DNA of 64,000 nucleotides, taken from Podospora comata (Eukaryota; Ascomycota; Sordariomycetes; Sordariales; Podosporaceae). The notes beneath the pieces were generated by a model, which did no database searches, was not told where the DNA came from, and was given only the letters and a program-made list of their open reading frames with translations. Shown here piece by piece: positions 46,765-59,285 of this stretch. The position numbers and the translations under genes are program-made. Within the stretch, counting starts at the first letter, position 1, and the number at the start of each line of letters is the position of its first letter. Location of the stretch: contig CP071493.1 in assembly GCA_017354895.1 (NCBI GenBank), forward strand, positions 8,494,001-8,558,000. The letters are read 5' to 3'.

Positions 46765-49700
46765 ATGGTCAAGCCAGATTTCGAACGGGATTACTATGCC
46801 GATCTCGAACTCCCATCCATGTCCGAGATCGAAGTGGTCAAAAAGCAATTCAAGAAGCTCGGTAGGAACCACCAAAGTGGCTACTATTCAACATGATTTC
46901 GTGCTAACAACTCTTACGCAGCTCTTAAGTATCATCCAGATCGCAACATTGGCAACGAAGAACTATCGAAGGAAAAGTTTGTGCTCATCCAAACAGCCCA
47001 TGAGATCTTGACCGACCCCTCGCAAAAAGCAAAGTACGATGCCCACCGCGCGCGCTTGGGGCGATGGAGCGCCGCCTACGGCGGTGCGTCAGGCGTCAGA
47101 GGCAACCCATACATGAATACCTCTCAAGATATAAACTCGAAGTTTGGCGCACCTCCGCAGAGACGACCTCCGATGCCCACCCGGCCGACTACCACTGCCA
47201 GCACCGGGGGAGCTTCAAGATACTCGCAATGGCAGGCAAAGCCAAAGACGAAGACGGAGTCAATGAGGGAACAATCGAAATCGGAGGCTTGGGAAAGGTC
47301 CAGGGCATCAAATCCGCAAACTGCCTACGGGGCAACGCGCCCGGTCCCACCGAGACCGAGAGATGCTCCTCCGACCCCGAGGAGCGCGGCTCAGGAAAGA
47401 CGGCAACAGGCTGCCTTTGGTGGAAACTCAACAAGGAAGACAGGATTTACACCATCATCACCAACAGGCGACGAACCGCCGGTTAAAAATCATCACTACA
47501 ACACGTACACAGCCTCAGGGAGCACCTCAGCAGCCGGCGCTGCCCCTACTGGCAAACCTCGGCCGACGTCTGAGTACGTTGACCCACTGACCCAACAATT
47601 CGGCGACACCTTCTTGGATAATCGGCAGAGCACGCCTTATGCTACCAATGTGGGGGAAAAGTTTAACCCATTCGAGCCTCTGAACGTCAACCGGGCCAAG
47701 AGCATGAAGGACAACGCGCGCAAGAATCCCGCTGAGGCGCCGCCTGCACCTCCTAATCGCCAACGAAGTGCCAGCGTGGGTTCTGACGGTTTCCGACGAT
47801 CGAGCAATGAGAAGCCGCCATATCATGACACGGCCACCAACCCCCGCTTTCCAGCTCAATCAAAGGCCAGCGCCCGGTACAGCCCCCGAACTGCGCAGCC
47901 GCCTGACTCCGCACCACCGACTACGGCTGGGTTTGGCGGAGCCGCCACCAGCTCTACCTCATCAGTCAATAGTAGCGCAAACGGTGAGACCCGAACCTGT
48001 TAGAAATGAACTTGTGCGTTGCTAACGTCATAAAGCTACAGTAAACGGAGGAGCTTCTGCTCAGGCCAAGCCTGGCCCCAAGGTGTATGCCGCACCCCTT
48101 TCTTCTCGTTACCCCTATCCGGGTTATTTCAGCAGAGTTTCTCAGATTCCGCCTCCGTGTGGGTGGACTGGTGAGAAGTCTTGCCCTCGTAATGCTGGAT
48201 CTGGCGCTACCAAGCCTGGCGTCGACCACCCTCCAGAGAGCTCTCACGGCTACGATGCTTACAGTAAAATCAAGTACCCCTTCGCTTCCAGCGCGCAGCA
48301 CAGCATGTATGAAACTCCAAGTGGAGTCCAGCGGGCTGGTTCTCGCTCGAGTCTTTTCGAAGACGACTTGACCGACCAACTGAATGTGTTGCTGGCCAAG
48401 AAGGGGAAAAACTCTTCACGGAAACGCCCCAGACCAACTCAGGATGGGCAACAACCACAAAGGCCTACGTGTGATGCTAACGCCGGTCAAACTGTCAGTT
48501 TCGCGGTGCCCGACGACGATGACGACCCGACCTCTCCCATCCAAACAGCCCGGTTCGCGAGACACAGCGCCGATAATATCAATACGAAGTTTGTCGCCGA
48601 AGACAAGGGTAGGTTTGAGTTCAGCGCTGGGAGTGATTTTGAGGCTTCGCCCAGCTCTCCGCTAGATAATGCCTTTACGAGAGCGAGACGCCGTGGCCGA
48701 CAATCCCCACTGCGACAAGATTCCGGGACCTCATACGAAGCATTTGCCAATGCATCCCCGAAACCAGCAGCAGCCATGCCTCAGCAAGAGGCTGCTCCGA
48801 AGCCGAGTGCCTTCGATGCCAAGAAGTGGGAGGAATTGAGCAAGGTCAACATCTTTAATCCAACAGCGGCTCAGAGGTCATCAGTGTCACCTACTCGACC
48901 AGTCAAACCGCTTAAGAAGACTCGGGGCGGAGGAGTTCGCCTAACAGCAGGATCGGCTGGAATGGCAGAGGAGGACGATAGTAGTGGTGAGGACCGAGCA
49001 CAGGCAGGCACCGGAAGAGCCAACGCCAGTGGTCCCAAAAGCCCCAACGCCATGGATATCGACCCTCCCGTTTCTGAAACGACAGCTCAACAACCGCCTG
49101 CGGCCAACGAAGCCCGACCCATCCCTGTTGAACCGACGAAGCCGGAGTGGCGAGCTGGCCATGTTGGCACCACTGCGACCGCTGCTCCGCCTCTGCCTCC
49201 AAAGGTCAACGGTACACAGAAGATGCCCAAAGTGAACCCAACTCACGCAGGGTCCGAAGACACGGACGACTTTATGAGACCGAATGTGTTTGCAGATTTT
49301 GAGAATGTTGCGCCTTTCAGCCAGAAAGCAACAGGATTGAACTCATTTGCCGATTTGGGCCAAAGCCTGCCATTCCAATCCAGACCCTCGGTCACAATTC
49401 CCATACCTCAGATGAAGCCTACGCCGCTTTCCTGTCCACCTGTTCCCCAAGCACCCAAAGTTCCGACAACACTTGCTTTTGGCGGTGTCAAGTTAGGGAG
49501 CCCAGCTTGGAATACATATACCAAGGAGTTTGAGGCCTACATGATTGCTTGGTCTCAATGGAACGGCACGATGTTGACACATTTTTCTACACGCCAGGCT
49601 CAACAAAACTCGGCGGGCTTCTCATGGGTCAGTGCTATGGGTGACAATGGTTATCAGGAATATGTCAACTCGCTGGAGCAGGACAAGCCACTCAGACAAA

Positions 49701-49780
49701 AGTGGCTAGCCGCATGCGAGAACCATGAGCTGCAGTTCAAAGAGTTTCAGAAGATGCGGCAGGGGTTGATGAGGAATTAG
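46765..49780 (+). CDS. J-domain (DnaJ) protein with long disordered C-terminal region
   Basis: Exons 46765-46861, 46922-47983 and 48036-49780 (introns 60 and 52 nt) give 967 residues. The J domain is at the very N-terminus: DYYADLELPSMSEIEVVKK, then LKYHPDRN with the intact HPD motif, and HEILTDPSQKAKYDAHR. The HPD is split from helix I by intron 1. About 750 residues of Ser/Pro/Thr-rich, likely disordered sequence follow. The last 110 residues are better ordered (LGSPAWNTYTKEFEAYM, helical QEYVNSLEQDKPLRQKW) and may be a conserved domain. No Gly/Phe or zinc-finger region is present, so it is a class C J-protein; the client is unknown. A stretch just after 48083 reads oddly and may hide a missed intron. 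Confidence 0.85.
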
Positions 49781-50754
49781 GAGGCTTGAAGGCATCGGGT
49801 ATCCTGAAGGTAATGGCGTCCTGGGACTGCGTTTTCTTCACCTTCACCCGGCTCCAAAAATTGCTTCGATGCCGTCTGAACTGCGGTAACGCAACAGCAG
49901 GAAGACAAATGGGCATCTTCAGCTGCGAAGCCCAGCCATTATTATCCAAGGTTCGGTTTCAAGCCGTTATGTGACCTACCGTTACGCTCAACTGTATCTT
50001 CGGCTAAAGGGATGTCAGCTTGTGGGAAATGACGAGCATGACTGCATAGTTTTGTTCTCCCGGGAGGACACTGAGTAGCAAAAGTGCGGAAATGTTACGC
50101 AGGCCTTTTGGTTGGAGCTTGGTCTGTCGATAGGAGAGCACGACATCCTCAAGCCGAGATACTTCCATCTATGATTATCAAGTAGGGGTTGGGTATGAGA
50201 CGCCATCTCAAGAAAGATCGGGTTGGATGAAGGTTGATGTTCTATGGGCTTGGCTCGCTGCCGCTTTTCGGTGATAGTTCAGGCTATCCCTAATGTCACG
50301 GAGATCAGTGCGATGGCTCTTTTTGCGTTTCTAGGTTCTGGCAACAAGGTTTGAGGTTTGCTTGTCGTTGCTATCTTGCTTGATTTGTTCTCTGCGAACT
50401 TGGCGAAACAAAATCGGGGAAGGGGGGATAGAAGCGGTTACCTAGAGGGATACACATGAAACAAGATGAAATGGGGAGACGAGCTTTGGTTGGGTTATTT
50501 TTGTGTATAGTACTGTTAGATGGAGTTCTTGATTGCTGGATATTGTGGCTTGGTGCGTGTCGATGCAGGTTACCGTCTCTTTCTGCGTAATGGCTCAAGA
50601 AGAAGGTGAGAAGATCAAGTTCCCTCCTTGTTATGGACAGTCGAGACTGATGTGTCTCATGGTGGCAAAGTTCGGCCCTTACATAGTGTGATGTTATTTC
50701 TACCTATCAGAGTCGCCCCTCCAAAAACACCCATCTTGTTACCCTTGACGACAG
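49781..50754. other. convergent 3' intergenic region
   Basis: 974 bp between the J-protein stop and the end of the minus-strand aminotransferase. Nothing recognisable is seen. Confidence 0.5.
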
Positions 50755-52255
50755 CTATCGAGTCTCGCCTGACAAACCCCTCAACACACGCCCCAATCTC
50801 CTTACCCCCTCTGTAATCTTGTGCTCCTCCTCCCAAGAGAAACTCAACCTGATATTCCCCCTAAACTTCGCCCCTTCCTCATCTCCCCTCACCTCAAACA
50901 TCTCCCCCTCTGCCACGATCAACTCCTCCTCTTGCCTGGCCTTTTGCGCCACCACCCTTGCGTCAAGCCCCCCCGGCAAAGTCAACCAAACAAAATACCC
51001 CCCAAACCTATCCCCATCCTGCGCAGCCACTGTCACCCCCAACTCTCCCAACTCCTGCTTGATCGTTTCCATGATGAGCTCATGTCGTCTCCGCAGACCG
51101 GGCCTGACCGTTTCCTGCAGATGCCTCTCCAACTCCCCAGCCTTCATCACTTCAGCCAACAACGCAGCAACAAACTGGCTGCCCGCGCCTCCCGACCTGG
51201 TCGCCCCCGTCTGGGACAGCCCCATGACGAAGTCTGGCGTGCCGTGAACCCACCCCGTCCTGAGACCGGGTCCCAGCAGTTTGGAGAAAGAGCCGTTGGA
51301 AATAACGTTGCCGAACCATTTCCCAGAGCTTGTTGCGGGCTCTGAGGGACCCAATGACAAGTCAATGTCTGAGAGGCGCGGGAGCAACGGGCCGAGGTCA
51401 GACGAGGGGGAGGCTGGCAGGATAGGCCATTGTAAAAAGTCGTAGACATCATCACTCACGACCAGCACATCGTGCCTTCTGGCGACTCTGACCAGTCGTT
51501 TTCTCTTCTCCAGCGTCATGGTCGTCCCAGAAGGGTTGGAGCACGTCGAAACAAGGTAGACAACATGGCGGTAGTGCTTTCTGTAGGGGCCGGCGTTTTT
51601 CCTTTCTGCTCCTTTGTGAGTTGGCTGGTGGTGCTGGGCCTCGTGCTTTTGAAGCAAAGTGTCCAGCAAGTCGATATCAATGCCCCCTTGCTGGTCCTCT
51701 GGCACGGCTTTTATGCGTCCTGGACCAAACCCGGCATCCTCAAAGATGGGACAGGCGAGGTAGTAACATGGCGCCGAGGCCCATACTTTGTGACATTGAC
51801 TGTCAGCATAACGTCTCTAAAAACTGGCCATGGGTGAGACACCTACCAGTCTGGGTGTAAGACGGGTCAGTAAAACTAGCCAGCACACATGCCAACCCCT
51901 GACTCGCGCCGCCGGTGATGCATATCTCCTCGCTCTTGGTGCTGGTTGAGTATTGCTTCTCCAGCCAGACAGCCAATTCCTCTCTGAGAGGCTGGTACCC
52001 CGGGTCTGGGCCGTATTGCAAGGCAGGGACGAACAGGGAGGGGTCAGAGAGGAGCGCCGTCGAGGCGGCCTGTAAAATGGAGGAAGATAACAAGGACGGG
52101 GAGGGCCAGCCTCTGAGAAAGTTGATGAGCCCCTTCTTGGAACTGGAAGCACCCTTTTCAGGGTCGAGTGTCTGGTTAGTGACGTCTTGTAGTGGTGGCG
52201 TGGGTGAGGTGTTTATGGAGTTTGAAATCGGCTTATCAGATGTTGTTGGCGCCAT
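50755..52255 (-). CDS. PLP-dependent aminotransferase (class I/II, YER152C-like)
   Basis: Exons 51847-52255 and 50755-51785 with a 61 nt intron (branch GCTGAC) give 479 residues. Conserved class I/II features are LQYGPDPGYQPLREELA, ITGGASQGLACVL, the Asn of CSNPSGTTM, VVSDDVYDF and the PLP-lysine segment NGSFSKLLGPGLRTGW. An arginine near the C-terminus (FRGNIRLSFSW) would bind the substrate carboxylate. The nearest well-known relatives are fungal YER152C and aromatic/2-aminoadipate aminotransferases; the exact amino acid is not predictable. The frame is open further upstream, but the Met at 52255 gives the expected N-terminus and lacks the hydrophobic, unconserved extension. Confidence 0.88.
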
Positions 52256-53319
52256 CTTGACCAAATCATGTAACCAATGGCAAGAAAACTGCGCGGTTCC
52301 AACTAAAGTGATGACTGAAGGCAAGAATGTAATGGCCAAGTCCGAGGTTTGATGTCGTGAGTGGAGAAAGGCCTCTTGATAACAAAACACGACCAGAGGT
52401 GGAAGGAGGTGCGGGGCGAATGACACAATTGTCTCCCCGGAAAGGGGCGACCAAATATTGACATGCGCATACTGACAAGTCATTGGTACCATACGAGGCA
52501 AGACTCGAAAAGAAACATACCCAAATAATACATACAATCATGAGCTAATTTACTGCACTGAACTAATAAGTTACAATGTTGCCTACCGCCCCATGCTTCA
52601 GCTGAAAAACTCGTGATGGAATTATGCCGCCCATACACTACAGATAAAAATGACAAGTCCTCATCCCTCTCTTGTACACCCTTTGTTTTTTGATGGAAGA
52701 CACCCGTGCTATAATGTGTCAAGAACATCCAGTTGTGCCCTGCCATCCTACCGGATTACCATTCCCTCCATTTTGGAATCCTTCCTAATGCAAATGTTCC
52801 AAAGGATGAAAGCCTGAACAAGCATCTGTTGCACTCATATCCCACTTTCCACGGTCCCACCCTTTTTGCCCTGTCTAACGGTTTGAGCTGCCATGTGAAT
52901 CCAGAGAACCTGGCAGACAAACTCATTGCAGGGAGTTGACAGTCCCCACTCTTCCGTTCAACAAATGCATCCTCTAGTGGCCATGTTGGTGCGACAAAAC
53001 AGGAGAAATCCGTGTTGCTTCGAAAGAAATCAACCAAGAAGTGGCCAGACTCCAGAAAATGCGACTGACTATGTCGCTGCAAAGAATGGGGCTGGCTCAG
53101 AAACTCGTACAGGACCGCCGCATCTCAGGCCACAGGTTTAACATAACGAAGGCCAGTATATCGCTTAGCCGTCATACTTAGTGCCGTGGTATCGTGCTTC
53201 GACTTCTACTTGTCGATAGAGCAGAGTTGACGGCACCAAGGACGAAAGAATTATACCACTGTGCTGGCCCGTTTTGTCACCATGTCAGCATCCACCATGT
53301 CAGCATCCACCCACTTCCT
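52256..53319. other. intergenic region between two minus-strand genes
   Basis: 1.06 kb holding the aminotransferase promoter and the 3' flank of the long disordered protein gene, including a 15 bp tandem duplication. No gene is supported. Confidence 0.5.
53281..53310. repeat. 15 bp direct tandem duplication
   Basis: The unit CATGTCAGCATCCAC occurs twice head-to-tail, 10 bp beyond the stop of the minus-strand gene ending at 53320. Confidence 0.8.
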
Positions 53320-56300
53320 CTATGTTTGAATGGGTGCTGGGGTGTTACGAGACCAATTGTCACGCCCGCGATAGCTGCCACGACTTCCTCGACTATGCGA
53401 GGGATTGGCACCCGTGGAGCTCGAGCCTTGATCAACAGAGGACGATGGTGTATCTCGTCCCTTGCCTCCTTGCCTGTAATGGGGTGCAGTGGTGTTCCGG
53501 CCACCACGCGGACCACCACGGCGGGGGTTGCTGCGGTTCCGCCCGTAGGGAACCACAATCTCCTTCCTCTCGGTTCCGGGAAAAGACACGCACCATATAG
53601 TGCCAGCCCCGGACATGGGCACCGGGAAAGTGATGGAATCAGCGCTCGAAGGAACTGCATAAAGTTTCTTCGGGAGAGGTTTAGGCGTGGGAGACGGCTG
53701 CCATGCCGCTTCGGAGACTGTGTTAGGAATCCTCACTGGTGGCAACGATCCCATCTCTTGCTCCTCAAAGCAGTCTTCCGCCATCCCCTTAGTGGTTACG
53801 GATCCATCCTTGCCAGATAGCGGTGAAGAGGGGTGAGAGAAAGGTGAACTAGGCCATAGCTCGGAAGCCATGTGGACAGGTTCATCTCCGAATCTGAGGC
53901 CGGGCGACCTGGGGTTGACAGAGTGAGCCTTGCGCCCACCGAGCAGATTGTCAAACCTTGCCTGCCAGGCACTCTCCGGTTTGTTGAATGATGGCCGACG
54001 ATTGCCTGCGTTTGATCCAGCGGGGGGGTGTTCAGACTCCTTGTAAGCAGCTTCTTTGGCCCAAGCGAAACTTGGAGCGTGGGATTTGCCTTGGCCAACG
54101 GCTGTGGCGCTTCTCCTGTCGCTAGATGCGGATGGAGGAAGTCGAACAACGGGCTGAGGACGAGGCAGAGACACGTGGGGATGGGCAACATCCCCATCGA
54201 AGGCAGGGTGACCCGCCATGTCTGGTGGAGGAGGAGACGGTGACTTGGGCCGAGAAACTTCCATGCTACTCTCAAGACGAACGTCACGGGAAGGGGGGAA
54301 GAAACGAGACCCACGAGCATGCTGGGGTGCAGTCGGGACACCGAGGATCGAAGTTGTCGAGATATCCCGAGTATTGATAGTACTCTGGGTAAGGTGGCCG
54401 TACTCGGCCGGGCCATTGCTCGACGCCGACGGTTCTTGCTGAGAGGCTGTGGCCTTCACCTCGGCAGCGGCGCCCCAAGCATGTTCAGAGCCAATCTTGA
54501 CTGTCTCCTTCGGGGCAGCTTCTATCCGCCTGCCGTCAGCATCAAGTTTCGTTGGGCGCCAAGTATCCTTGATAGGCGGTTGGTCATTCAATCCACGACC
54601 AGATTCTTTGAGACGACGCTCCCGCTCTGAGGCAGAATCGCCCAGCATCTTGGCAAACAGTTCATCTTGTAAGCCTATCGTGCTGGCGCTGTTAGTCCAG
54701 GCGGAGGAGGCAGTCTGCCTGGGCTCTGATGCATTTCCTCCATGAGCTTGTTCACTCCGGGGTCCAGGTCTCGGGGGCCCAATCGGCGGCAAACGAGTTG
54801 TGGGAGCCATTGCCCCGCGTACGCTGGTTGGCGGTGCTATAGGACCAGGTCCAGATTTACTCGAAAGCTGATGCTGGAGTTGCGTAGTACCCAAATCAGA
54901 AACAAATGTACCGTTGCCCAGAGTGCGATTGTTATTCGGAGCGCCCCAAACGTTTTTAGCAGGTCCAGCTTGTGGAGGGCCCCAAGTGGGAGTCGCTTGA
55001 TAGCGCTCAACGGGCTTGCCTGTGCTCGGCCAAGGGTGGGCGTGGGTGTGCGGCTGTGCGTCGATGCTGTCCAGAGTTGCCAGGGTTTGCACCGGTGATC
55101 CATTTGGCAGAGCTTCAGGCTTCCGTTCGGGTTCGGGTGCAGCACCCGGGTCGACATCCTCCTTCGGCTTGGGCTCATGAGTCTCTGTGGGCTTTTGCGT
55201 GACAGGCTCACGGGGTTGAGCTGGAGCTGGAGCTGGAGGGTGATCCTTCGCGGCGGCCATCTTGGCGCTCTTAGATTCAGGGGCAGGACCCATCGCTTCC
55301 AGCTTTGCGCGAATGCGCTCTTTTCTTTCAGCCTCCTCTCTCGCTTCTTGTTCTTGACGACGCTTCAGGGCAAGCTCGCGCCTTTCCCTCATCAATTTCT
55401 TCTGCAATTCGATATCCTGCTCAGTAACACCAACAAGGCTTGCCGCGGGAACAAGTGAGGATTGTTGGATGGCTGCGGGGGCAGCATCCTGTACACTGGC
55501 CACGGATGGTGCCTGATGATATGGAATGGCATGTGTCATCGCAGGAGAAGCTCGGGGAGCCCAGCCTTGGGGATGATGAGGACCGCCGGACGGTGAAAAG
55601 TTGCGTGGCGAAGCTGGGCCATCGCTGCCGACTGTCATAGACCCACGTCTTGCGTTGATGAGCTCTGGGGGTGGCATCGGATGCTCGAGAGTCTTAAGCC
55701 GGTGCAGGGCTCCGCTACCGCCACTAACATTGGACGATCCACGGCGTCGGCCATAAGGCCCAGGCTGTTCAATATCCCTGGCTCCCGGGTATGGACCAGA
55801 AGGTTCAAAAGGCCCTTGCTGGTCGTAATGCGCAGGCCGGTGCAAGACCGCTGGTTGTCGACCTGGTGGCACATCAGAGCGTACCGTACCCCGGCGATCA
55901 GAAACGGGTTCATAGCGGCCAGACTGCGAGTTGTACAATTCTCTGTTGCTGTGCGGTGGACCATCGCGCCATGGGGCCCTACTAAAATCATCGGCAGCGA
56001 TCTCCTTGGGCGCCAGGCGAGCGTCGCCAGAAAGGGCGGGATCACGTGGAGGGTATCTGGAAACTGGCGGGCCAGACACATCTGGTGCTGCTATCGGCGA
56101 GACCTTGTCGACCTTTGGTATTGTAGCCCATGGCGACTTTATCGCGGCGGGCGGGGGAGGTGGCTTCGCTACAAGTGTTGGTTTCTCGGGAGCACCCTTC
56201 AACACCAGACCCTTGCCACCACCAAGTACATGGGTCTTAGGTGCGGGACCAGGACCGGGAGCAGTAGCCGGTGGGGCAACAAGGGCCGAGGCTTTCGTTT

Positions 56301-57310
56301 TGGCTGAACTCTCACTTTCTCGTGATGCTTGCCGGACAGCCAACTCGCCCGTTGATGCTGTTTGCGCTGCCTGGGGCGCGGAAGCAGAAGCTGGCATTGA
56401 ATGATGGTCATCGGCATGTGGGATGGTAGTTTTCGTTCCGTCAGCCCAAACGATGGCCTCGGGGGTCCAATCCTCGTCGTCATCTTCTATATCTGCCCAG
56501 TTATTCTCCCCTTTGATGTCCTCGGGGCCAAGGCGGCTCGCCATATGGATGCCATACTTCTTAAGTTCTTCATCCGTATATTTCTTGGGCTCCGGTGGGG
56601 GTGCGGCTAGTGAAGATGTATTAGCAAACTACTCACAACAGCAACAACTGCCATATAATTCCATGATGCTTGCTCACGTCGATTCTTGTTCCAGACTGCG
56701 TTTGCGTCTGGAGCCGATCCCGACTTCCCTCCGTTTGCGCCAGAGGACTTTGCAACCAAGCCACTTCCGGTCTTGGCAACCAATCGGGGTCGAGATGAAC
56801 TCAAAGTGCTGGATGGGGTCGGGGAGGAGCTGAGGGTGACGGTAGGTTTCTCCAGCGGCTTGGTCTGAGCAGGAGGCGCCGTGCCCTTTTGGTGGAGGAA
56901 GGTCTTATTGACACTGATGGCCTTGAATGGCGCTGGTTTCTTGATGGTCGACAAAGGTCTAGGATGACCGGCGCCGTCCTCCTTGCCCTTGGAGCCATCT
57001 TTAGACGCCTCGTTGTCGGACCCTCCACTAACACTGACTTCGGCCGAGTTCACAAGATCATCGATAATGTCGGATATATGCTTGTTTGCAAGGTCGTCGG
57101 TCGAGGCGCCATTTATGTGCGTTCGGTTGACGTCGACATTTTCCGGGTTAGTATCGACCTTGGTGGACTGTACACATGCGCAAACAAACAGTCAGCAAAG
57201 GCGGGGTGCGCCTGAGAAGAAGGGGGGAAGCTCTCGAGACTCACGGGTTGGGCGTCAGAAGTTATGGTAGCTTCATCGGATCGTTGTTTTGGTGACTCAG
57301 TGGCCATCAT
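53320..57310 (-). CDS. long disordered protein of unknown function with RGG-like C-terminus
   Basis: Exons 57245-57310, 56678-57167 and 53320-56606 (introns 77 and 71 nt, branches GCTGAC and CACTAG region) give about 1280 residues. Most is Pro/Ser/Ala-rich and disordered. The best ordered segment is around residues 190-235: PKKYTDEELKKYGIHMASR, then NNWADIEDDDEDWTPEAIVW. A charged helix (IELQKKLMRERRELALKRRQ) lies near the middle. Near the C-terminus is VPMSGAGTIWCVSFPGTERKE, followed by an Arg/Gly-rich tail (RRGGPRGGRN, SRGSYRGRDN) typical of RNA-binding proteins. I do not recognise the family by name. RNA or translation-related work is a guess from the RGG tail. Two adjacent ATGs (57310, 57307) can start it. 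Confidence 0.8.
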
Positions 57311-58573
57311 CCGCGTGGAATACTCGTGGATTCGAATCGTGGATGGGAATAGTCCGATCGCAGTTCGGCGCAGAACAGATTAGGCCGTCGTAGCGTACAG
57401 ATAGACGATGCTGTAATGTTTTCTGTAGGGAAAAAAAGGTGGATTCCGGTCAGCTCCAGGAAGCAAGGGGAGTGCTTTGCTCGAGGGTGCAGCGCGGAGC
57501 AGATCGAAGGCTGGGCCTCGCGCAACGGAGGGACTGAGCCAGGTCGACTCGCAACTTTTGTTCGCCGTATGCAACCCACTTGGCCCGGCCGGTCTAGTTG
57601 GGAGCGAGATACGTACCTCTTGACCCTGAAGATGCTGGGGATAATTGAGAACGGTGATACCTCGCGGTCGCGGGTCAATATTTGGGTCGTCGTGGGGGAG
57701 TGAGGTAAGGGTCGTTGGAGAAAGAGAGGGCAGGAAGCGTCCTGTGAGGCGATGCGGCTGGTGGTCGGAGGTCTTTTTGCCCACTTGCAGCACTGACGAC
57801 TCGGTCGGTTGGCAACCAGAGGTCAGAGCTGCCGGGGTCATCGCTTCGGGCTTAGCGCTGGGTGGTGGTCTGTGCTTTGTTGAAGATCTACTCTCTGCCC
57901 CTCAGACAACCAGTCCCGAGCCAGCGAATATATGAAGGGAAAATCTCTTATATGTTTGAGTTCAGGATCTGGCAAAGTTTGCATAGATTGTTCATTGCCA
58001 GTCCTAGTCGAATAAATGTACAGTATCTCTGTACCAAGGGCCTCTAGCAATCATGCTTTGACTGAGAGGCATCGCGCTTCCTAGGCTGAACCGTGGTCTT
58101 GACTTTTTGTGTGTCATGCCTGATATATTCCGCAATGCCCATCATCAGAGAAACAGAAAGATTACGTAGAGCTCACATGCCAAACTTGCTCATGGAAAAT
58201 TAGAGAACTACATCACTAGGACTGAGGATATTTCGCCTCTTGATTGTACAGGTGGTGTTTCGCGCATCCTCCCAATTGCTTGCTAGCGAGCGGACTGGAC
58301 TTTATGTAGAACAGCAAGTTCGCGAAAGGGCTCTGAGCCTAGCTGGGAATATCCGACCCTCATCTCCATTGAAATCGGGTTACAGTGACCATAGGGTGCA
58401 CCATTGGCCACTTGGTAGAGCGCCATCCCAGGAAGCTGGCAGAGACATCGCAAAAGAAACAACTCTGTTGCTAAGTGTCTCGTAGGCACTTCACTCTATT
58501 CGGTAACAGGTTATATACACGCCCGAGTCAACTCCAAGCGGAATGTCATCTTCCACAACACCGGCTGAGTAGC
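57311..58573. other. intergenic region between two minus-strand genes
   Basis: 1.26 kb with the promoter of the gene ending at 53320 and the 3' flank of the ATP synthase subunit f gene. No gene is supported. Confidence 0.5.
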
Positions 58574-59285
58574 TTAGTGGGCGTTGTTCTTGTGGTGACC
58601 TATTATTTGTTAGAGAGCAAGCCTCAACTCCCGAGCTCTTTGCATTCAAGACTTACGAAGGTGGAAGTAGTAGTTCTGGGCGTAACCAGTGATCAGGACC
58701 AGGAGAATGGCGTGGACGATGGCTATGACATGATCAGCATTTGATACTCCCTCTTGTCGTGTCGCCGACAGATACAGAGATACCTACGCGCAGCACTGGG
58801 GTTCTTGCCAAAGTACTTGGCCTGGTATCTTCCGAGGAGACCGGTGGGCTTGACCTCAGGGGCGGAGCCACGGGGAAGTTTGGAGTAGAAGTTGACGACA
58901 CGCTGCATGCGGACGGCATCGGGGTTGGCACCAATGGCCTAGTTTCCTCCGTTAGCTAATGACCCCTTTCAAATTGTTGACCTGTCCGAATTCTCCATTT
59001 CCAAGCGTATTCTGTCCAACAATATCCCGTCGTCCATGTCGTCGTCCCTCATTCCACTTCAGACTCCTCCCCTCCCCTCCCCGCCACCAACTTTCCAGAT
59101 CCCATTTGGCTTTCCAGTGTCGATTCGCAATGTCGGAGTGAATCAAAATAGACGTACCTTGGGGGAAGCGACCTGGAAATGTGAGTTAGCAAGGTTCCCT
59201 ACCTGGCTGCAGTCCTCCCTATCCATCCGGATCTTACCTTGGGGGGGATGAGGGTCGAAAGCGCCCGGCGAGTGACAAAGCTCAT
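58574..59285 (-). CDS. ATP17: mitochondrial ATP synthase subunit f (ATP17)
   Basis: Five exons, 59238-59285, 59158-59172, 58788-58938, 58657-58722 and 58574-58599, encode 101 residues, the length of yeast Atp17 precursor. Exon 2 is only 15 nt (VASPK). Introns are 65, 219, 65 and 57 nt with matched phases. The sequence starts MSFVTRRALSTLIPPK (mitochondrial presequence). It continues with VVNFYSKLPRG and YQAKYFGKNPSA, and has one membrane span, VHAILLVLITGYAQNYYF, near the C-terminus. Subunit f is part of the F0 membrane sector and supports dimerisation in the inner membrane. It shares a divergent promoter with the NDUFS4 gene. Confidence 0.93.

Noticed and set aside
52256-52537. In-frame 94-codon N-terminal extension of the aminotransferase
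   Set aside because: The extension is hydrophobic and Cys-rich and does not fit the family; the Met at 52255 gives a normal N-terminus.
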